Shown here: positions 18,313-26,873 of the stretch, in pieces | Position numbering within the stretch: position 1 is the stretch's first letter | Layout of the letters: every line of letters starts with the position of its first letter | Assembly (NCBI GenBank): GCA_963823045.1 | Contig: CAWGKA010000012.1 | Coordinates: 434,001 to 498,000 of the forward strand | Length of the DNA: 64,000 bases | Direction of reading: 5' to 3' | Source of the DNA: JADLGL01 sp963823045 | Lineage (GTDB): Bacteria > Pseudomonadota > Alphaproteobacteria > Rhizobiales > Kaistiaceae | Program-made: the position numbers and the translations under genes | Notes under the pieces: model-generated | Seen by the model: only the letters and a program-made list of their open reading frames with translations | Databases searched by the model: none | Told to the model about the DNA's origin: nothing

Positions 18313-18603
18313 ATGTCCGGCGATTCATCTGTAATGGCGGCGTTGCAGAAGCTTGAGCAGGCTCTGACAGCGCTCGATGACGCCATCGAACGGCGCGAAG
18401 ACGAAGCGCAGCGCAAGGTCGATCTTGAGGCCGAGCTGCATCGCGTCGGTGCCGATCGGTCGCGTTTGGCGCAGGCGCTCGATGCCGCCGAGGCGAAATC
18501 GGCCCGGCTCGAAGATGCCAACCGCGAAGTGTCGCGCCGGCTCGTGGCGGCCATGGAATCGATCCGCGGCATCGTCGCGCGCAACAAGCCATCGGGGTCC
18601 TGA
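18313..18603 (+). CDS. DUF4164 family coiled-coil protein
   Basis: The 96-residue protein is mostly one coiled coil: MAALQKLEQALTALDDAIER, RKVDLEAELHRVGADRSRLA, AKSARLEDANREVSRRLVAA. DUF4164 proteins are regularly encoded immediately before zapA in Hyphomicrobiales, as here (6 bases apart), and may help divisome or cytoskeletal assembly. That role is inferred from position only. Confidence 0.85.
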   Translation: MSGDSSVMAALQKLEQALTALDDAIERREDEAQRKVDLEAELHRVGADRSRLAQALDAAEAKSARLEDANREVSRRLVAAMESIRGIVARNKPSGS

Positions 18604-18609
18604 AGCGCC

Positions 18610-18946
18610 ATGCCTTCCGTCAGTGTCATGATCAACGGCAAGGCCTATCGCATGGCCTGCGACGAAGGGCAGGAGCAGCACCTTCTCGACCTCGGCGAAC
18701 GGCTGAACGCCACGATCGACGAGTCTCCGCGGCGCCTTCGGCGAGATCGGCGATCAGCGCCTCATCGTCATGGCGGCGATCACCATGGCCGACGAGTTGT
18801 CGGAGGAGAAGCGCCGTGTGGCGCGCCTCGAGCAGACCATCGACAGCCTCAGGCAGAGCGGTTCCGACGAGGAACTGACCAAGGCGATTGCCGGCGCGGC
18901 CGAGCGGATCGGCGACGTCGCGCGCCGCCTCAACGCCGAGCGCTAG
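18610..18946 (+). CDS. zapA: Cell division protein ZapA, frameshifted
   Basis: ZapA bundles FtsZ filaments. The first frame gives MPSVSVMINGKAYRMACDEG and HLLDLGERLNATIDES. After one inserted base at ~18722 the protein continues RGAFGEIGDQRLIVMAAITM, ADELSEEKRRVARLEQTID and ends DVARRLNAER at 18946. The span is 337 bases (3n+1). The order DUF4164-zapA-(6S RNA)-cyclo-ligase is the common alphaproteobacterial arrangement. The stop abuts the ATG of the following methyltransferase gene. Confidence 0.92.
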
Positions 18947-19628
18947 ATGACGCCTCCGAGGGACGGGCAGAACGGACCGGCGAGCGCCGAGTTCTGGCTC
19001 GAACGCTGGCGCACCAACAATATCGGCTTCCATCTGAGCGAGAGCGAACTCGCTCCTCGTCCGGCATTTCGCGGAACTATCGGTGCCGCCGCATGGGCGC
19101 GTCTGCGTGCCACTCTGCGGCAAGACGCGGGACATCGGCTGGCTGTTGTCGCAAGGGGTCGGCATGTCGCCGGAATCGAGCTCAGCGAAATCGCGATAGG
19201 CCAGCTCTTCGAGGAGCTGGGCATGGACGCCGGAGATCGAGAAGGCCGGCAAGGTCAAGGTTTTCCGCGGGCCGGGCGTCGACATCTTCTGCGGCGACAT
19301 CTTTAGACGTTGATCGCGCCATGCTTGGTCCGGTCGACGCCATTTTCGACCGTGCGGCGCTGACCGCGCTGCCGCCCGCAATGCGGGACCGATATGCGCC
19401 GCACCTCCTGGACATCAGCGCAGCGGCGCCCCAATTGCTCGATCACCTATCTCTACGACCAGACGCAGATGAACGGCCCGCCTTTCGCAACCGCTGAGGC
19501 GGACATCAGGCGCCTGTACGAGCCGAGCTATCAGGTTAGCTCTCTTGGAAGAAGGCCATATGGCCGGCGGCCTTCGATCGGCTGGCGACGTCCTGGAGCA
19601 AGTCTGGCTCCTGAAACCCAGTCAGTGA
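18947..19628 (+). CDS. tpm: Thiopurine S-methyltransferase family protein, many frameshifts
   Basis: Bacterial Tpm enzymes use SAM to methylate thiols and oxidised selenium or tellurium compounds. The start is clear: ASAEFWLERWRTNNIGFHLS, the family signature. The rest is spread over all three frames: RVCVPLCGKTRDIGWLLSQG, VAGIELSEIAIGQLFEELG, KVKVFRGPGVDIFCGDIF, AMLGPVDAIFDRAALTALPP and MRDRYAPHLLDIS. The end at 19628 gives LEQVWLLKPSQ. At least five breaks occur in 680 bases, the densest damage in the window after tilS. The gene inserts between zapA and the 6S RNA. It may be a true pseudogene, but the sequence-error pattern elsewhere makes that unproven. Confidence 0.8.
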
Positions 19629-19674
19629 CAAAATCGTCCTCTGGCGGAGGGGCGCGGCGCGGCCTATATCAACT

Positions 19675-19840
19675 CCTCGGCGAGATCTGCGCGGCCCGAC
19701 AGGAACAAATATTCCCGGGGCCTTATCGATCCTGAAGGGAGCTGTCCCTGACCGAACCCCTGGGTTCGGACACACGGCGCCCACCTACGTTGTAGGTTCC
19801 CGGGATCGAGCTTCCATCGGCCTTTGCGGGCTCGCCAACC
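19675..19840 (+). ncRNA. ssrS: 6S RNA
   Basis: 6S RNA mimics an open promoter and sequesters the housekeeping RNA polymerase. The region lies in the conserved place just upstream of the 5-formyl-THF cyclo-ligase gene. It has no ORF and folds into the expected long hairpin: outer arms GGCGAG (19679-19684) and CTCGCC (19831-19836), then CGGCCCG opposite the 3' GCGGG segment, a central bubble, and the internal stem around CCTACGTTGTAGG. Segments such as GGGTTCGGACACACGGCGCC are typical of alphaproteobacterial 6S. Ends are approximate (+/-8 bases). Confidence 0.85.
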
Positions 19841-19872
19841 TCCTTCAGGTCTTTGACGCATCGGATGAGGCG

Positions 19873-20458
19873 ATGACCGACACCGCCGCTGAGACGAAAG
19901 ACGCGTTTGCGCCGCGAAGCGCTGGCGCGGCGCGATGCCGTGACGGCGGTCGAACGTCCCGTGTTGGCGGAACGTCTCATGCCCCGACTCCTCTCGGCTT
20001 TGCACGAATGGCCATCGGCATCGGTAGCTGGCTACGCCGCCATTGGAAGCGAGGTCGACGTCCTGCCGGTTCTGGAGGCATTGGGAGGCGAAGGGCGCGA
20101 GACATCGCTGCCGGTGCAGTCAGGCGAAGGTCTGATGTTTCTCCATTGGCACCCGGGCGATCCGCTGGTGGCGGGCCGCTTCGGCGTTCGCGAACCGGCC
20201 GCCCATGCCCCGGTGCTGATCCCGAAGGTGCTCATCGTGCCGATGGTCGGCTTCGACCGGAGCGGTCATCGCCTCGGCTACGGCAAGGGGCACTATGACC
20301 GCGCCATCGCGGCGCTCGCCGAGGACGGTGACGCGCCCCGGCTTGTCGGTGTGGCATTCGCGGTGCAGGAAGTGGAGGCGATCCCGGTCGAGCCGCATGA
20401 CGCCGTGCTCGATATGATCGTCACCGAAGACGAGACCATCGTTTTCGCTGCCGGCTAA
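19873..20458 (+). CDS. fau: 5-formyltetrahydrofolate cyclo-ligase, frameshifted near the start
   Basis: This enzyme uses ATP to convert 5-formyl-THF to 5,10-methenyl-THF. The first codons give MTDTAAETKDA, then one extra T at ~19904 shifts the frame to LRREALARRDAVTAVERPVL. The body contains VAGYAAIGSEVDVLPVLEAL, FGVREPAAHAPV and the ATP-binding LIVPMVGFDRSGHRLGYGKG followed by HYDRAIA. The span is 586 bases (3n+1). It follows the 6S RNA, a conserved linkage also seen in gammaproteobacteria. Confidence 0.93.
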
Positions 20459-20477
20459 GAATCTTACGGAGCGTTCT

Positions 20478-21302
20478 TTGCGTCTTTTGTTTCTTGGAGA
20501 TGTTGTCGGGCGGAGCGGACGGAACGCTGTCACCGACAATTTGCCTGGCCTGATCGACCGCTATCGGCTCGATTTCGTCATCGTCAACGGAGAGAACGCG
20601 GCCGGCGGTTTCGGGATCACCGAGGAGATCCTCCAGGCGCTGCTCGATGCCGGCGCCGATGTCGTCACGACCGGCAATCACGTCTTCGACCAGAAGGAGG
20701 CGCTGGTCTTCGCTGATCGGCAGGACCGCTTCCTGCGGCCGATCAACTTTCCCTCCGGCACGCCGGGCCGCGGTTCCGGCGTCTATTCGGCGCGCAATGG
20801 CGGGCAGGTGGTCGTCATCAACGCCATGGGCCGCCTCTTCATGGACCCGCTCGACGATCCTTTCGCGTCGATCGAGCGCGAACTTGGCTCGGCGCCGCTC
20901 GGCGACAGCGCTGACGCGCTGGTCATCGATTTCCATGCCGAGGCGACGAGCGAGAAGGAAGCCGCGGGCCTCTTCGTCGACGGGCGCGCCAGCCTCCTCG
21001 TCGGCACGCACACCCATGTGCCGACCGCGGACCACAAGATCCTGCCCGGCGGGACCGCCTATATGTCCGACGCCGGCATGTGCGGCGACTACGATTCAGT
21101 GCTGGGCATGGACCGCGACGAGCCGCTCCACCGCTTCCTGCACAAATACTCCACGGGGCGGCTTTCGCCGTCGAACGGACCGGGGACGCTCTCGGGCGTG
21201 GCGGTCGAAATCTCCGACGATACCGGTCTCGCGACGGCCGTCGCGCCGCTTCGGCTTGGCCCCGGCCTTCAGGAGACGACGCCGGAGTTCTGGCTGGATT
21301 AG
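20478..21302 (+). CDS. TIGR00282 family metallophosphoesterase (YmdB-like)
   Basis: This 274-residue calcineurin-like phosphoesterase is related to YmdB, a cyclic-nucleotide phosphodiesterase in Bacillus. The start codon is TTG behind ACGGAG. Metal-binding motifs are FLGDVVGRSGR (Asp), VNGENAAGGFGIT (Asn), VVTTGNHVFDQKEA (Asn-His), DFHAEATSEK (His) and VGTHTHVPTADH (His-x-His). The set is complete, so the enzyme should be active. It follows the cyclo-ligase by 19 bases and is probably cotranscribed. The physiological substrate in Alphaproteobacteria is not established. Confidence 0.92.
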   Translation: MRLLFLGDVVGRSGRNAVTDNLPGLIDRYRLDFVIVNGENAAGGFGITEEILQALLDAGADVVTTGNHVFDQKEALVFADRQDRFLRPINFPSGTPGRGSGVYSARNGGQVVVINAMGRLFMDPLDDPFASIERELGSAPLGDSADALVIDFHAEATSEKEAAGLFVDGRASLLVGTHTHVPTADHKILPGGTAYMSDAGMCGDYDSVLGMDRDEPLHRFLHKYSTGRLSPSNGPGTLSGVAVEISDDTGLATAVAPLRLGPGLQETTPEFWLD

Positions 21303-21466
21303 GCCGCGCCGTCGTCCGATCCGGGCGGCTTGCTTCGCTTCGATGCGATCGCAACGGCCGCGCCGATCGCGGCGCCGACTCCAACGCCCATTGACAGGTT
21401 ATCGATCGCGACACCGATGGCCGCTCCAACACCGATACCGAGCGCGATTGCGGCTCCGGGATTCAT
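21299..21466 (-). CDS. Glycine-zipper small membrane protein (55 aa)
   Basis: The peptide reads MNPGAAIALGIGVGAAIGVA, then IDNLSMGVGVGAAIGAAVAI, with a basic tail. Two GxxxG-rich hydrophobic segments suggest a membrane hairpin. Function is unknown. It is convergent with the phosphoesterase gene, and a relative lies at 21581-21742. An upstream in-frame extension to 21550 is polar and unlikely. Confidence 0.6.
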   Translation of the reverse strand: MNPGAAIALGIGVGAAIGVAIDNLSMGVGVGAAIGAAVAIASKRSKPPGSDDGAA

Positions 21467-21580
21467 GACGTCAGGGTGGGGCGCGGATGCAGATGGGTCA
21501 ACCGGGGACGGGGACAAAAAGCTCTTTGGCCCGCCTTGTCGGGCAGACAACGGGGAGCGTTGGCTGGATTAGGGGTGTGG

Positions 21581-21742
21581 CTAGCTGTAGTCCGGCGGCC
21601 CCGCCAGGCAGAAATGTGTGCCAGCGCGATGGCCGCGCCCGATGGCGAAGCCGACTATGAAGTTGCTGAGGACGGCACCGATGGCGGCGTCGGCGGAGAA
21701 GCCGATAGCGATTGACGCGACGATGGTCGCCCGGGATTTCAT
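21581..21742 (-). CDS. Second small glycine-rich hydrophobic protein
   Basis: This begins MKSRATIVASIAIGFSADAA and continues IGAVLSNFIVGFAIGRG, resembling the neighbouring 55-aa glycine-zipper peptide. The Cys/Pro-containing tail after residue ~37 looks less natural and may result from a frame error. Function is unknown. Confidence 0.45.
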   Translation of the reverse strand: MKSRATIVASIAIGFSADAAIGAVLSNFIVGFAIGRGHRAGTHFCLAGPPDYS

Positions 21743-21896
21743 CTTGTCCGACCTACCATCCGACAGGGACCCTTTGAAAGCTGGTCTGGCCATTGCGAGG
21801 GCGGCTAAGCTATAAGCCCGGCAAATTCGCAACCCATCGCAGCCGCAGAGCGCAGCCAGTTACCTGCAGCGGGCGCGACCGCTTATTGGACGGATC

Positions 21897-22646
21897 ATGG
21901 CCGGACATTCACAGTTCAAGAACATCATGCACAAGAAGGGCGCGGCCGATGCGCGGCGCGCCAAGGTGTTCTCCAAGCTCGCCCGCGAAGTCACCGTTGC
22001 CGCCAAGCTTGGCAGTCCCGACCCGTCGATGAATCCCCGGCTTCGCCTCGCCATCCAGAATGCGCGGGCCGAGAACATGCCGAAGGACAATATCGAGCGC
22101 GCCATCAAAAAGGCGTCGGGCGGCGATTCGGAGAACTATGAGGAAGTCCGCTACGAGGGTTACGGCCCGGGCGGCATCGCGGTGATCGTCGAGGCGCTCA
22201 CGGACAATCGCAACCGCACGGCCAGCAATGTTCGCTCGATCTTCTCCAAGGCCGGCGGCGCGCTCGGCGAGACGGGCTCGGTCGGTTTCATGTTCGACCG
22301 CGTCGGCCAGATCACCTATCCGGCCTCGGCCGGCAGTTCCGATGACATCCTGGACGCGGCGATCGAAGCCGGCGCCGATGATGTGCAGAGCGACGACGAA
22401 AGCCACATCATCATCACCGCCTTCGAGGATATCGGCGACGTCGCCAAGGCGCTGGAAGCGAAGCTCGGCGAGGCCGAGTCTGTTCGCCCGGCCTGGCGGC
22501 CGCAGACGACGACGCCGGTCGACGAGGACACCGCGACGAGCCTCCTCAAGATGATCGACAATCTCGACGACGATGACGACGTGCAGACCGTCACGGCGAA
22601 TTTCGAGATCGCCGACGACGTTCTGGCGAAGCTGACCGCCGCCTAG
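21897..22646 (+). CDS. yebC: YebC/PmpR-family transcriptional or translational regulator
   Basis: This 249-residue DUF28 protein starts MAGHSQFKNIMHKKGAADAR, the invariant family opening, followed by NPRLRLAIQNARAENMPKDN, YEEVRYEGYGPGGIAVIVEA and LTDNRNRTASNVRSIFSKAG. Family members bind DNA, and some act in translation as relief factors at proline stretches. That could matter here because a 13-proline run is encoded at ~49.7 kb. Length and motifs are complete. The gene is followed by a monocistronic membrane protein gene. Confidence 0.96.
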   Translation: MAGHSQFKNIMHKKGAADARRAKVFSKLAREVTVAAKLGSPDPSMNPRLRLAIQNARAENMPKDNIERAIKKASGGDSENYEEVRYEGYGPGGIAVIVEALTDNRNRTASNVRSIFSKAGGALGETGSVGFMFDRVGQITYPASAGSSDDILDAAIEAGADDVQSDDESHIIITAFEDIGDVAKALEAKLGEAESVRPAWRPQTTTPVDEDTATSLLKMIDNLDDDDDVQTVTANFEIADDVLAKLTAA

Positions 22647-22730
22647 CCGTCGCCTGCGCCAATAGTCTTGGCAAATAGCTGTTAGCATTTCTGCTGTTAT
22701 CTGATGCTCTCAAAGGCGGGAGTATCGGTT

Positions 22731-23366
22731 ATGCGCATGTATGCCGGAGTTGGCGCGGTCGTCGGCTGGTTCGCTCTGATCCTTCAATTGGTGTTGATGC
22801 TGACGAAGGACAGCGATTTGTCGGTTGCCCTCCGGATCAACAACTTCTTCAGCTACTTCACGATCCTCAGCAACATTCTGACGGCGACGACGCTGACCGT
22901 CGCCGCGCTCGGTTGGAGCGACTGGTGTTCGCGCTTCTTCTCGCGGCCAGGCGTCCGCACCGGCATCGCGATCTACATGACCGTTACCTTCGCTATCTAT
23001 TGGGCGATCCTGAACAATTTGTGGAACCCGCAGGGCTGGGAGTATGTCGCGAACTTCCTGCTGCATGGCGCCATGCCAGTCGCCATCGTCGGCTATTGGC
23101 TGATGTTCGTCCGCCACGGCGCGCTCAACCGCACCAGCGTGGCGTGGTTCGTCGCCTTTCCGATCGCCTATGCGGTCTACACTTTGATCCGCGGCCCCGT
23201 CGTCAATTGGTATCCCTATCCCTTCATCGATGCGTCGAGCCTGACGACGTCACAGCTGATCGTGAACATCGTAGTGATCACGATCGGTTTTGTGGTTCTG
23301 GGTTTCATCTATGTATGGCTTGATGGCGTGCTGAGGCGCAGGCGAACCGCCGTCGCAGCCGGCTAG
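22731..23366 (+). CDS. Pr6Pr family integral membrane protein
   Basis: The protein of ~211 residues has six predicted membrane helices, e.g. AGVGAVVGWFALILQLVLML, FFSYFTILSNILTATTLTVA, GIAIYMTVTFAIYWAILNNL and VNIVVITIGFVVLGFIYVWL. The motifs NFFSYFTILSN and NWYPYPFID are typical of Pr6Pr proteins, whose function is unknown. The ATG at 22731 has a GGCGGGAG box upstream. An ATG at 22704 is in frame but lacks a ribosome-binding site. It sits just before the ruvCAB group. Confidence 0.82.
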   Translation: MRMYAGVGAVVGWFALILQLVLMLTKDSDLSVALRINNFFSYFTILSNILTATTLTVAALGWSDWCSRFFSRPGVRTGIAIYMTVTFAIYWAILNNLWNPQGWEYVANFLLHGAMPVAIVGYWLMFVRHGALNRTSVAWFVAFPIAYAVYTLIRGPVVNWYPYPFIDASSLTTSQLIVNIVVITIGFVVLGFIYVWLDGVLRRRRTAVAAG

Positions 23367-23396
23367 AACAGCTTTGCCGGGCCTCGCCCTGGGGTT

Positions 23397-23927
23397 ATGG
23401 CATCGGACGAGATGTCCGGCACGATTCGAATCATCGGTATCGATCCCGGCCTCCGCCGTACCGGCTGGGGCGTGATCGATATTGCCGGCTCGTCGCTGTC
23501 CTTCGTCGGCGCGGGCACGGTGACGTCTGACGCTGGCGATACGCTCGCCGAGCGGCTCGTCAGCCTGCATGAGGGCCTTGTCGAAGTGGTGCGATCCTTC
23601 GCGCCGGCTGAGGCGGCGGTGGAGCAGACCTTCGTCAACCGCGATGCGGCGGCGACGCTGAAGCTCGGTCAGGCGCGCGGCATCGCCATGCTCGTGCCGG
23701 CCAGGGCCGGCCTAGCGGTCGCCGAATACGCGCCGAACGCGGTGAAGAAGGCGGTGGTCGGAGCCGGGCACGCCGAGAAGACGCAGATCCGCATGATGGT
23801 GCGCGTGCTCCTGCCGCGCGCATCGTTCGACAGCGACGATGCCGCCGATGCGCTGGCGATCGCCATCACCCACGCACATCATCGCGGATCGGCGGTGGCG
23901 CGGCTCGCGGCCGAGGCAGCGGAATGA
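23397..23927 (+). CDS. ruvC: Crossover junction endodeoxyribonuclease RuvC
   Basis: RuvC resolves Holliday junctions. The protein has the four acidic catalytic positions: IRIIGIDPGLRRTGWG (first Asp), PAEAAVEQTFVNRD (Glu), and the C-terminal DSDDAADALAIAITHAHH (paired Asp). At 176 residues it is normal for the family. Start could be the ATG at 23397 or at 23412. Its stop overlaps the ruvA start by four bases, so ruvC-ruvA are coupled. Confidence 0.96.
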   Translation: MASDEMSGTIRIIGIDPGLRRTGWGVIDIAGSSLSFVGAGTVTSDAGDTLAERLVSLHEGLVEVVRSFAPAEAAVEQTFVNRDAAATLKLGQARGIAMLVPARAGLAVAEYAPNAVKKAVVGAGHAEKTQIRMMVRVLLPRASFDSDDAADALAIAITHAHHRGSAVARLAAEAAE

Positions 23928-24541
23928 TCGGCAAGCTCAAGGGCATCGTCAACTCTTACGGCGAGGACTACGTCATCCTCGATGTCGGTGGCGTCGGCTA
24001 TCAGGTGCAATGCTCGACGCGGACGCTGCAGTCGTTGCCGGCCACGGGCGAGGCCGCCTCGTTGTCGATTGAGACCTATGTCCGCGAGGACATGATCCGC
24101 CTCTATGGCTTCGCCAGCGATCTCGAGCGCGAATGGTTCCGCCTGCTGATGACGGTGCAAGGCGTCGGCGCGCGCGTCGCTATGGCCGTACTTGGCGTGC
24201 TGGCGCCGGGCGATCTCGCCACCGCCATCGCGCTGTCCGACATGGCGCAGATTTCGCGTGCCCCCGGCGTCGGCAAGAAGGTCGCCGAGCGCATCATCGC
24301 CGAGCTCCGCGACAAGGCGCCGGCCTATGCCTCGGTCGATCCGGCCGTGATCCATCTGCAGAGCGACGTCGCTTCGAACCGCGCGCCGCGGCCGATCAGC
24401 GATGCGGTCTCGGCGCTGACCAATCTCGGCTACGGCCAGCCGCAGGCGAGTGCTGCGGTGGCCGCTGCCGCGCGCACGGCAGGCGAGGGCGCGACGGCGG
24501 AGACGCTGATCCGCCTCGGCCTCAAGGAACTGGCGCGGTGA
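23924..24541 (+). CDS. ruvA: Holliday junction branch migration protein RuvA
   Basis: RuvA (205 residues) binds four-way junctions and loads RuvB. The N-terminus MIGKLKGIVNSYGEDYVILD, the HhH motifs QGVGARVAMAVLGVL and APGVGKKVAERIIAELRDKA, and the C-terminal RuvB-binding domain (SDAVSALTNLGYGQPQAS) are all present. The gene overlaps ruvC. Unlike most relatives, ruvB does not follow directly: about 960 bases intervene. Confidence 0.96.
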   Translation: MIGKLKGIVNSYGEDYVILDVGGVGYQVQCSTRTLQSLPATGEAASLSIETYVREDMIRLYGFASDLEREWFRLLMTVQGVGARVAMAVLGVLAPGDLATAIALSDMAQISRAPGVGKKVAERIIAELRDKAPAYASVDPAVIHLQSDVASNRAPRPISDAVSALTNLGYGQPQASAAVAAAARTAGEGATAETLIRLGLKELAR

Positions 24542-24581
24542 GCGCGGGGGGCCCCAGCTGATGCGGTGGCGGCGGCTCTGA

Positions 24582-24984
24582 TGTGACGATTGCTTTCGCG
24601 CTGATCGGGCCTGCGATCGGCCTTGCCATGATCCTCGTCGCTGTTTTCTCCGGCCGCAGACAATCTCGGACCCTTCGACGTCTACGGCGTTCTGGAACCT
24701 CCTCGCCTTCGTCTATCTCGTCGGCGCTCCGCCGATGGCACTGGCGGGTTTGCTGGTCGCGGGTTCGGCACAGCGCGGCGCAAGGCTGTCGACGATGACG
24801 CTCGTTGGCGGCCGTCTACGGCGCGCTTTTGGCGGCGGTGTCGGGGCTGCTCTGGGCCTTCCTTGTTTCCGGGGCGACTGCGCCGGGCTGGGATCTCGAT
24901 CGTTGCGATCGCGGTCGGCGGCGCGATCGCCGGCTTCGGCTCGGCGTTGATCGTCGGCGCTGTTCTCGTTGCTTCGCCGCGGTA
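24582..24984 (+). CDS. Small integral membrane protein between ruvA and ruvB, frameshifted
   Basis: Joining fragments across frames gives a hydrophobic protein of ~134 residues: GTG start with VTIAFALIGPAIGLAMILVA, then FWNLLAFVYLVGAPPMALAG, LAAVYGALLAAVSGLLWAFL and IVAIAVGGAIAGFGSALIVG, ending VLVASPR with a TAG at 24984. Four membrane helices are likely. At least three breaks are needed, so residue-level detail is uncertain. No family was recognised. Confidence 0.5.
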
Positions 24985-25043
24985 GCGGCGTATCGTCGAC
25001 CGTAGATGAGCGTGACTGACTCGAATGGCCGTACAGCGGCGAT

Positions 25044-25452
25044 TTGGAGGGCGGCGCCTATTGTTCAGCGCAAAGGGACTGCGACTACTTGCCGCTATCT
25101 TGCAGCGACGCCTTCGGCGGTGGCGTTGTTGTCGAGTCGCCGAACGGCCGACCTAACGGCTGGTGTCGTTGTGCAGACTTTTGGCTATACTTTGAGCTGC
25201 CCATGCTCCTGCTGGGCATCGGATCGGCCGCTGTTCCTCATCGGCTTCCGCTCCATCGGCACTGCTCGCTGATACGGCCTGCCGCTCTGGTGCGGGCCGA
25301 TCGCTTGCGGCGTGGCGGTCCTGGTTGGTCTTGCGTTGAACGAACTTCCTCCTTACTGGCAGATGCCCGCATGGCATCCGATGGCCTTTATTGCCGGGTT
25401 CTGGGCCGCGGTCTACGGCGACCTCGCGCCTGTGGGCGCGGTGATGTCCTGA
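25044..25452 (+). CDS. Second possible membrane protein before ruvB, frameshifted
   Basis: The second half reads GLPLWCGPIACGVAVLVGLA, LNELPPYWQMPAWHPMAFIA and GFWAAVYGDLAPVGAVMS, ending with TGA at 25452. The first half (YCSAQRDCDYLPLSCSDAFG onward) is in another frame and is less convincing. Composition suggests a membrane protein resembling the neighbouring one. Start and full extent are uncertain, and no family was recognised. Confidence 0.35.
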
Positions 25453-25505
25453 TCGTTGCGATTGTCGCGACCTTCCTCGGCAGGGTCTGCGGCGTAATTC
25501 GCCAT

Positions 25506-26555
25506 ATGACCCGACTGGTTTCGGCCGAACTGCGCGACGATGATGCGGCGGAAGCAACGCTCCGGCCGCAGCATCTCGACGAATTCATCGGCCAGGAACA
25601 GGCGCGCGCGAATCTCCGGGTGTTCGTCGAGGCGGCGAAGACGCGTGGGCAACCGCTCGATCACGTGCTGCTGGTCGGTCCGCCGGGTCTCGGCAAGACG
25701 ACGCTGGCGCAGATCGTCGCCCGCGAGCTCGGCGTCAATTTCCGCGCGACGTCGGGACCGGTGATCGCCAAGTCCGGCGATCTTGCGGCGCTCCTCACCA
25801 ATCTCGAAGACCGCGACGTCCTCTTCATCGACGAGATCCACCGGCTCAATCCGGCGGTCGAGGAGATCCTTTATCCGGCGATGGAGGATTTCCAGCTCGA
25901 TCTCATCATCGGCGAAGGGCCGGCGGCGCGCTCGGTGAAGATCGATCTGTCGCGCTTCACCCTGGTCGGAGCGACGACGCGGCTTGGCCTCCTCACCAAT
26001 CCGCTGCGCGACCGCTTCGGCATTCCGATCCGGCTCAATTTCTACAGTGTCGACGAGTTGGAGGAGATCGTCCGGCGCGGCGCGCGCATTCTCGGCGTGA
26101 AGATGACGGCGGCCGGCGCCGCCGAGATCGCGCGCCGCTCGCGTGGGACGCCGCGCATCGCCTCGCGGCTCCTGCGACGCGTCGCCGATTTTGCGCTGGT
26201 GGAGGATGATGGCGAGATCGACGAGGCGGTGGCCGACAAGGCGCTCCGGCGCATCGAGGTGGATTCGCTCGGCTTCGATCAGCTCGACCGCCGCTACCTG
26301 ACGACGATCGCCGAGGGCTTCGGCGGCGGGCCGGTCGGCGTCGAGACGATCGCCGCGGCGCTTGCCGAACCGCGCGATGCGATCGAGGAGATCGTCGAGC
26401 CGTTCCTGATCCAGCAGGGGTTCGTGCAGCGGACGCCGCGCGGCCGGCTCTTAACGGCCAAGGCGTTTCGCCATCTCGGCCTCGATCCGCCGCAACAGGC
26501 GGCCGGACAGTTCGGCCTATTCAATGACGGCGATGGAGGAGGTGGCGGCGACTAG
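25506..26555 (+). CDS. ruvB: Holliday junction branch migration DNA helicase RuvB
   Basis: RuvB (349 residues) is the AAA+ motor that drives branch migration with RuvA. The ATG at 25506 gives MTRLVSAELRDDDAAEATLR, then LDEFIGQEQARANLRVFVEA. Walker A is LLVGPPGLGKTTLAQIVA, Walker B is VLFIDEIHRLN, sensor 1 is LVGATTRLGLL, and arginine-rich RGTPRIASRLLRRVADFA leads into the C-terminal winged helix. The open frame extends upstream into the disrupted membrane ORF, but that part is not RuvB. It converges with a small gene whose stop overlaps. Confidence 0.96.
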   Translation: MTRLVSAELRDDDAAEATLRPQHLDEFIGQEQARANLRVFVEAAKTRGQPLDHVLLVGPPGLGKTTLAQIVARELGVNFRATSGPVIAKSGDLAALLTNLEDRDVLFIDEIHRLNPAVEEILYPAMEDFQLDLIIGEGPAARSVKIDLSRFTLVGATTRLGLLTNPLRDRFGIPIRLNFYSVDELEEIVRRGARILGVKMTAAGAAEIARRSRGTPRIASRLLRRVADFALVEDDGEIDEAVADKALRRIEVDSLGFDQLDRRYLTTIAEGFGGGPVGVETIAAALAEPRDAIEEIVEPFLIQQGFVQRTPRGRLLTAKAFRHLGLDPPQQAAGQFGLFNDGDGGGGGD

Positions 26556-26776
26556 TAGTCGACCGCCTCTTCCCAATCTTGGACCGGCCATGCCGGCTGC
26601 TGCTGAGCAGCCATTTCCGCCTGCAGCGCCTGGCGGGCGCTCGCTGCTGCGCGGCGATTGAGATCGTCGATCATAGCGGCGTCGAGCGGCAGAAAGCGGA
26701 AATGGGCGGTATCGATCGGACGAACCTCGCGCCAGTTCTGACGCTCGGAATTCCAGATGATCAGGTTCTTCGGCAT
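26552..26776 (-). CDS. Hypothetical protein (74 aa)
   Basis: The protein starts MPKNLIIWNSERQNWREVRP and continues FRFLPLDAAMIDDLNRRAAA, with a Gln/Ala-rich C-terminal helix ending WEEAVDY. No family was recognised. Its stop overlaps that of ruvB. Codon use resembles neighbouring genes, which supports it being real. It is probably cytoplasmic. Confidence 0.55.
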   Translation of the reverse strand: MPKNLIIWNSERQNWREVRPIDTAHFRFLPLDAAMIDDLNRRAAASARQALQAEMAAQQQPAWPVQDWEEAVDY

Positions 26777-26873
26777 GGAAGCCTCCCGTGTTTGATCGGG
26801 AGGCAAGCTAGGCGCGGGGCGCTGAGGCAGGCCTGAACGGTACCTTCAGCGGACGTTCATCGAGAAAGCCGCG

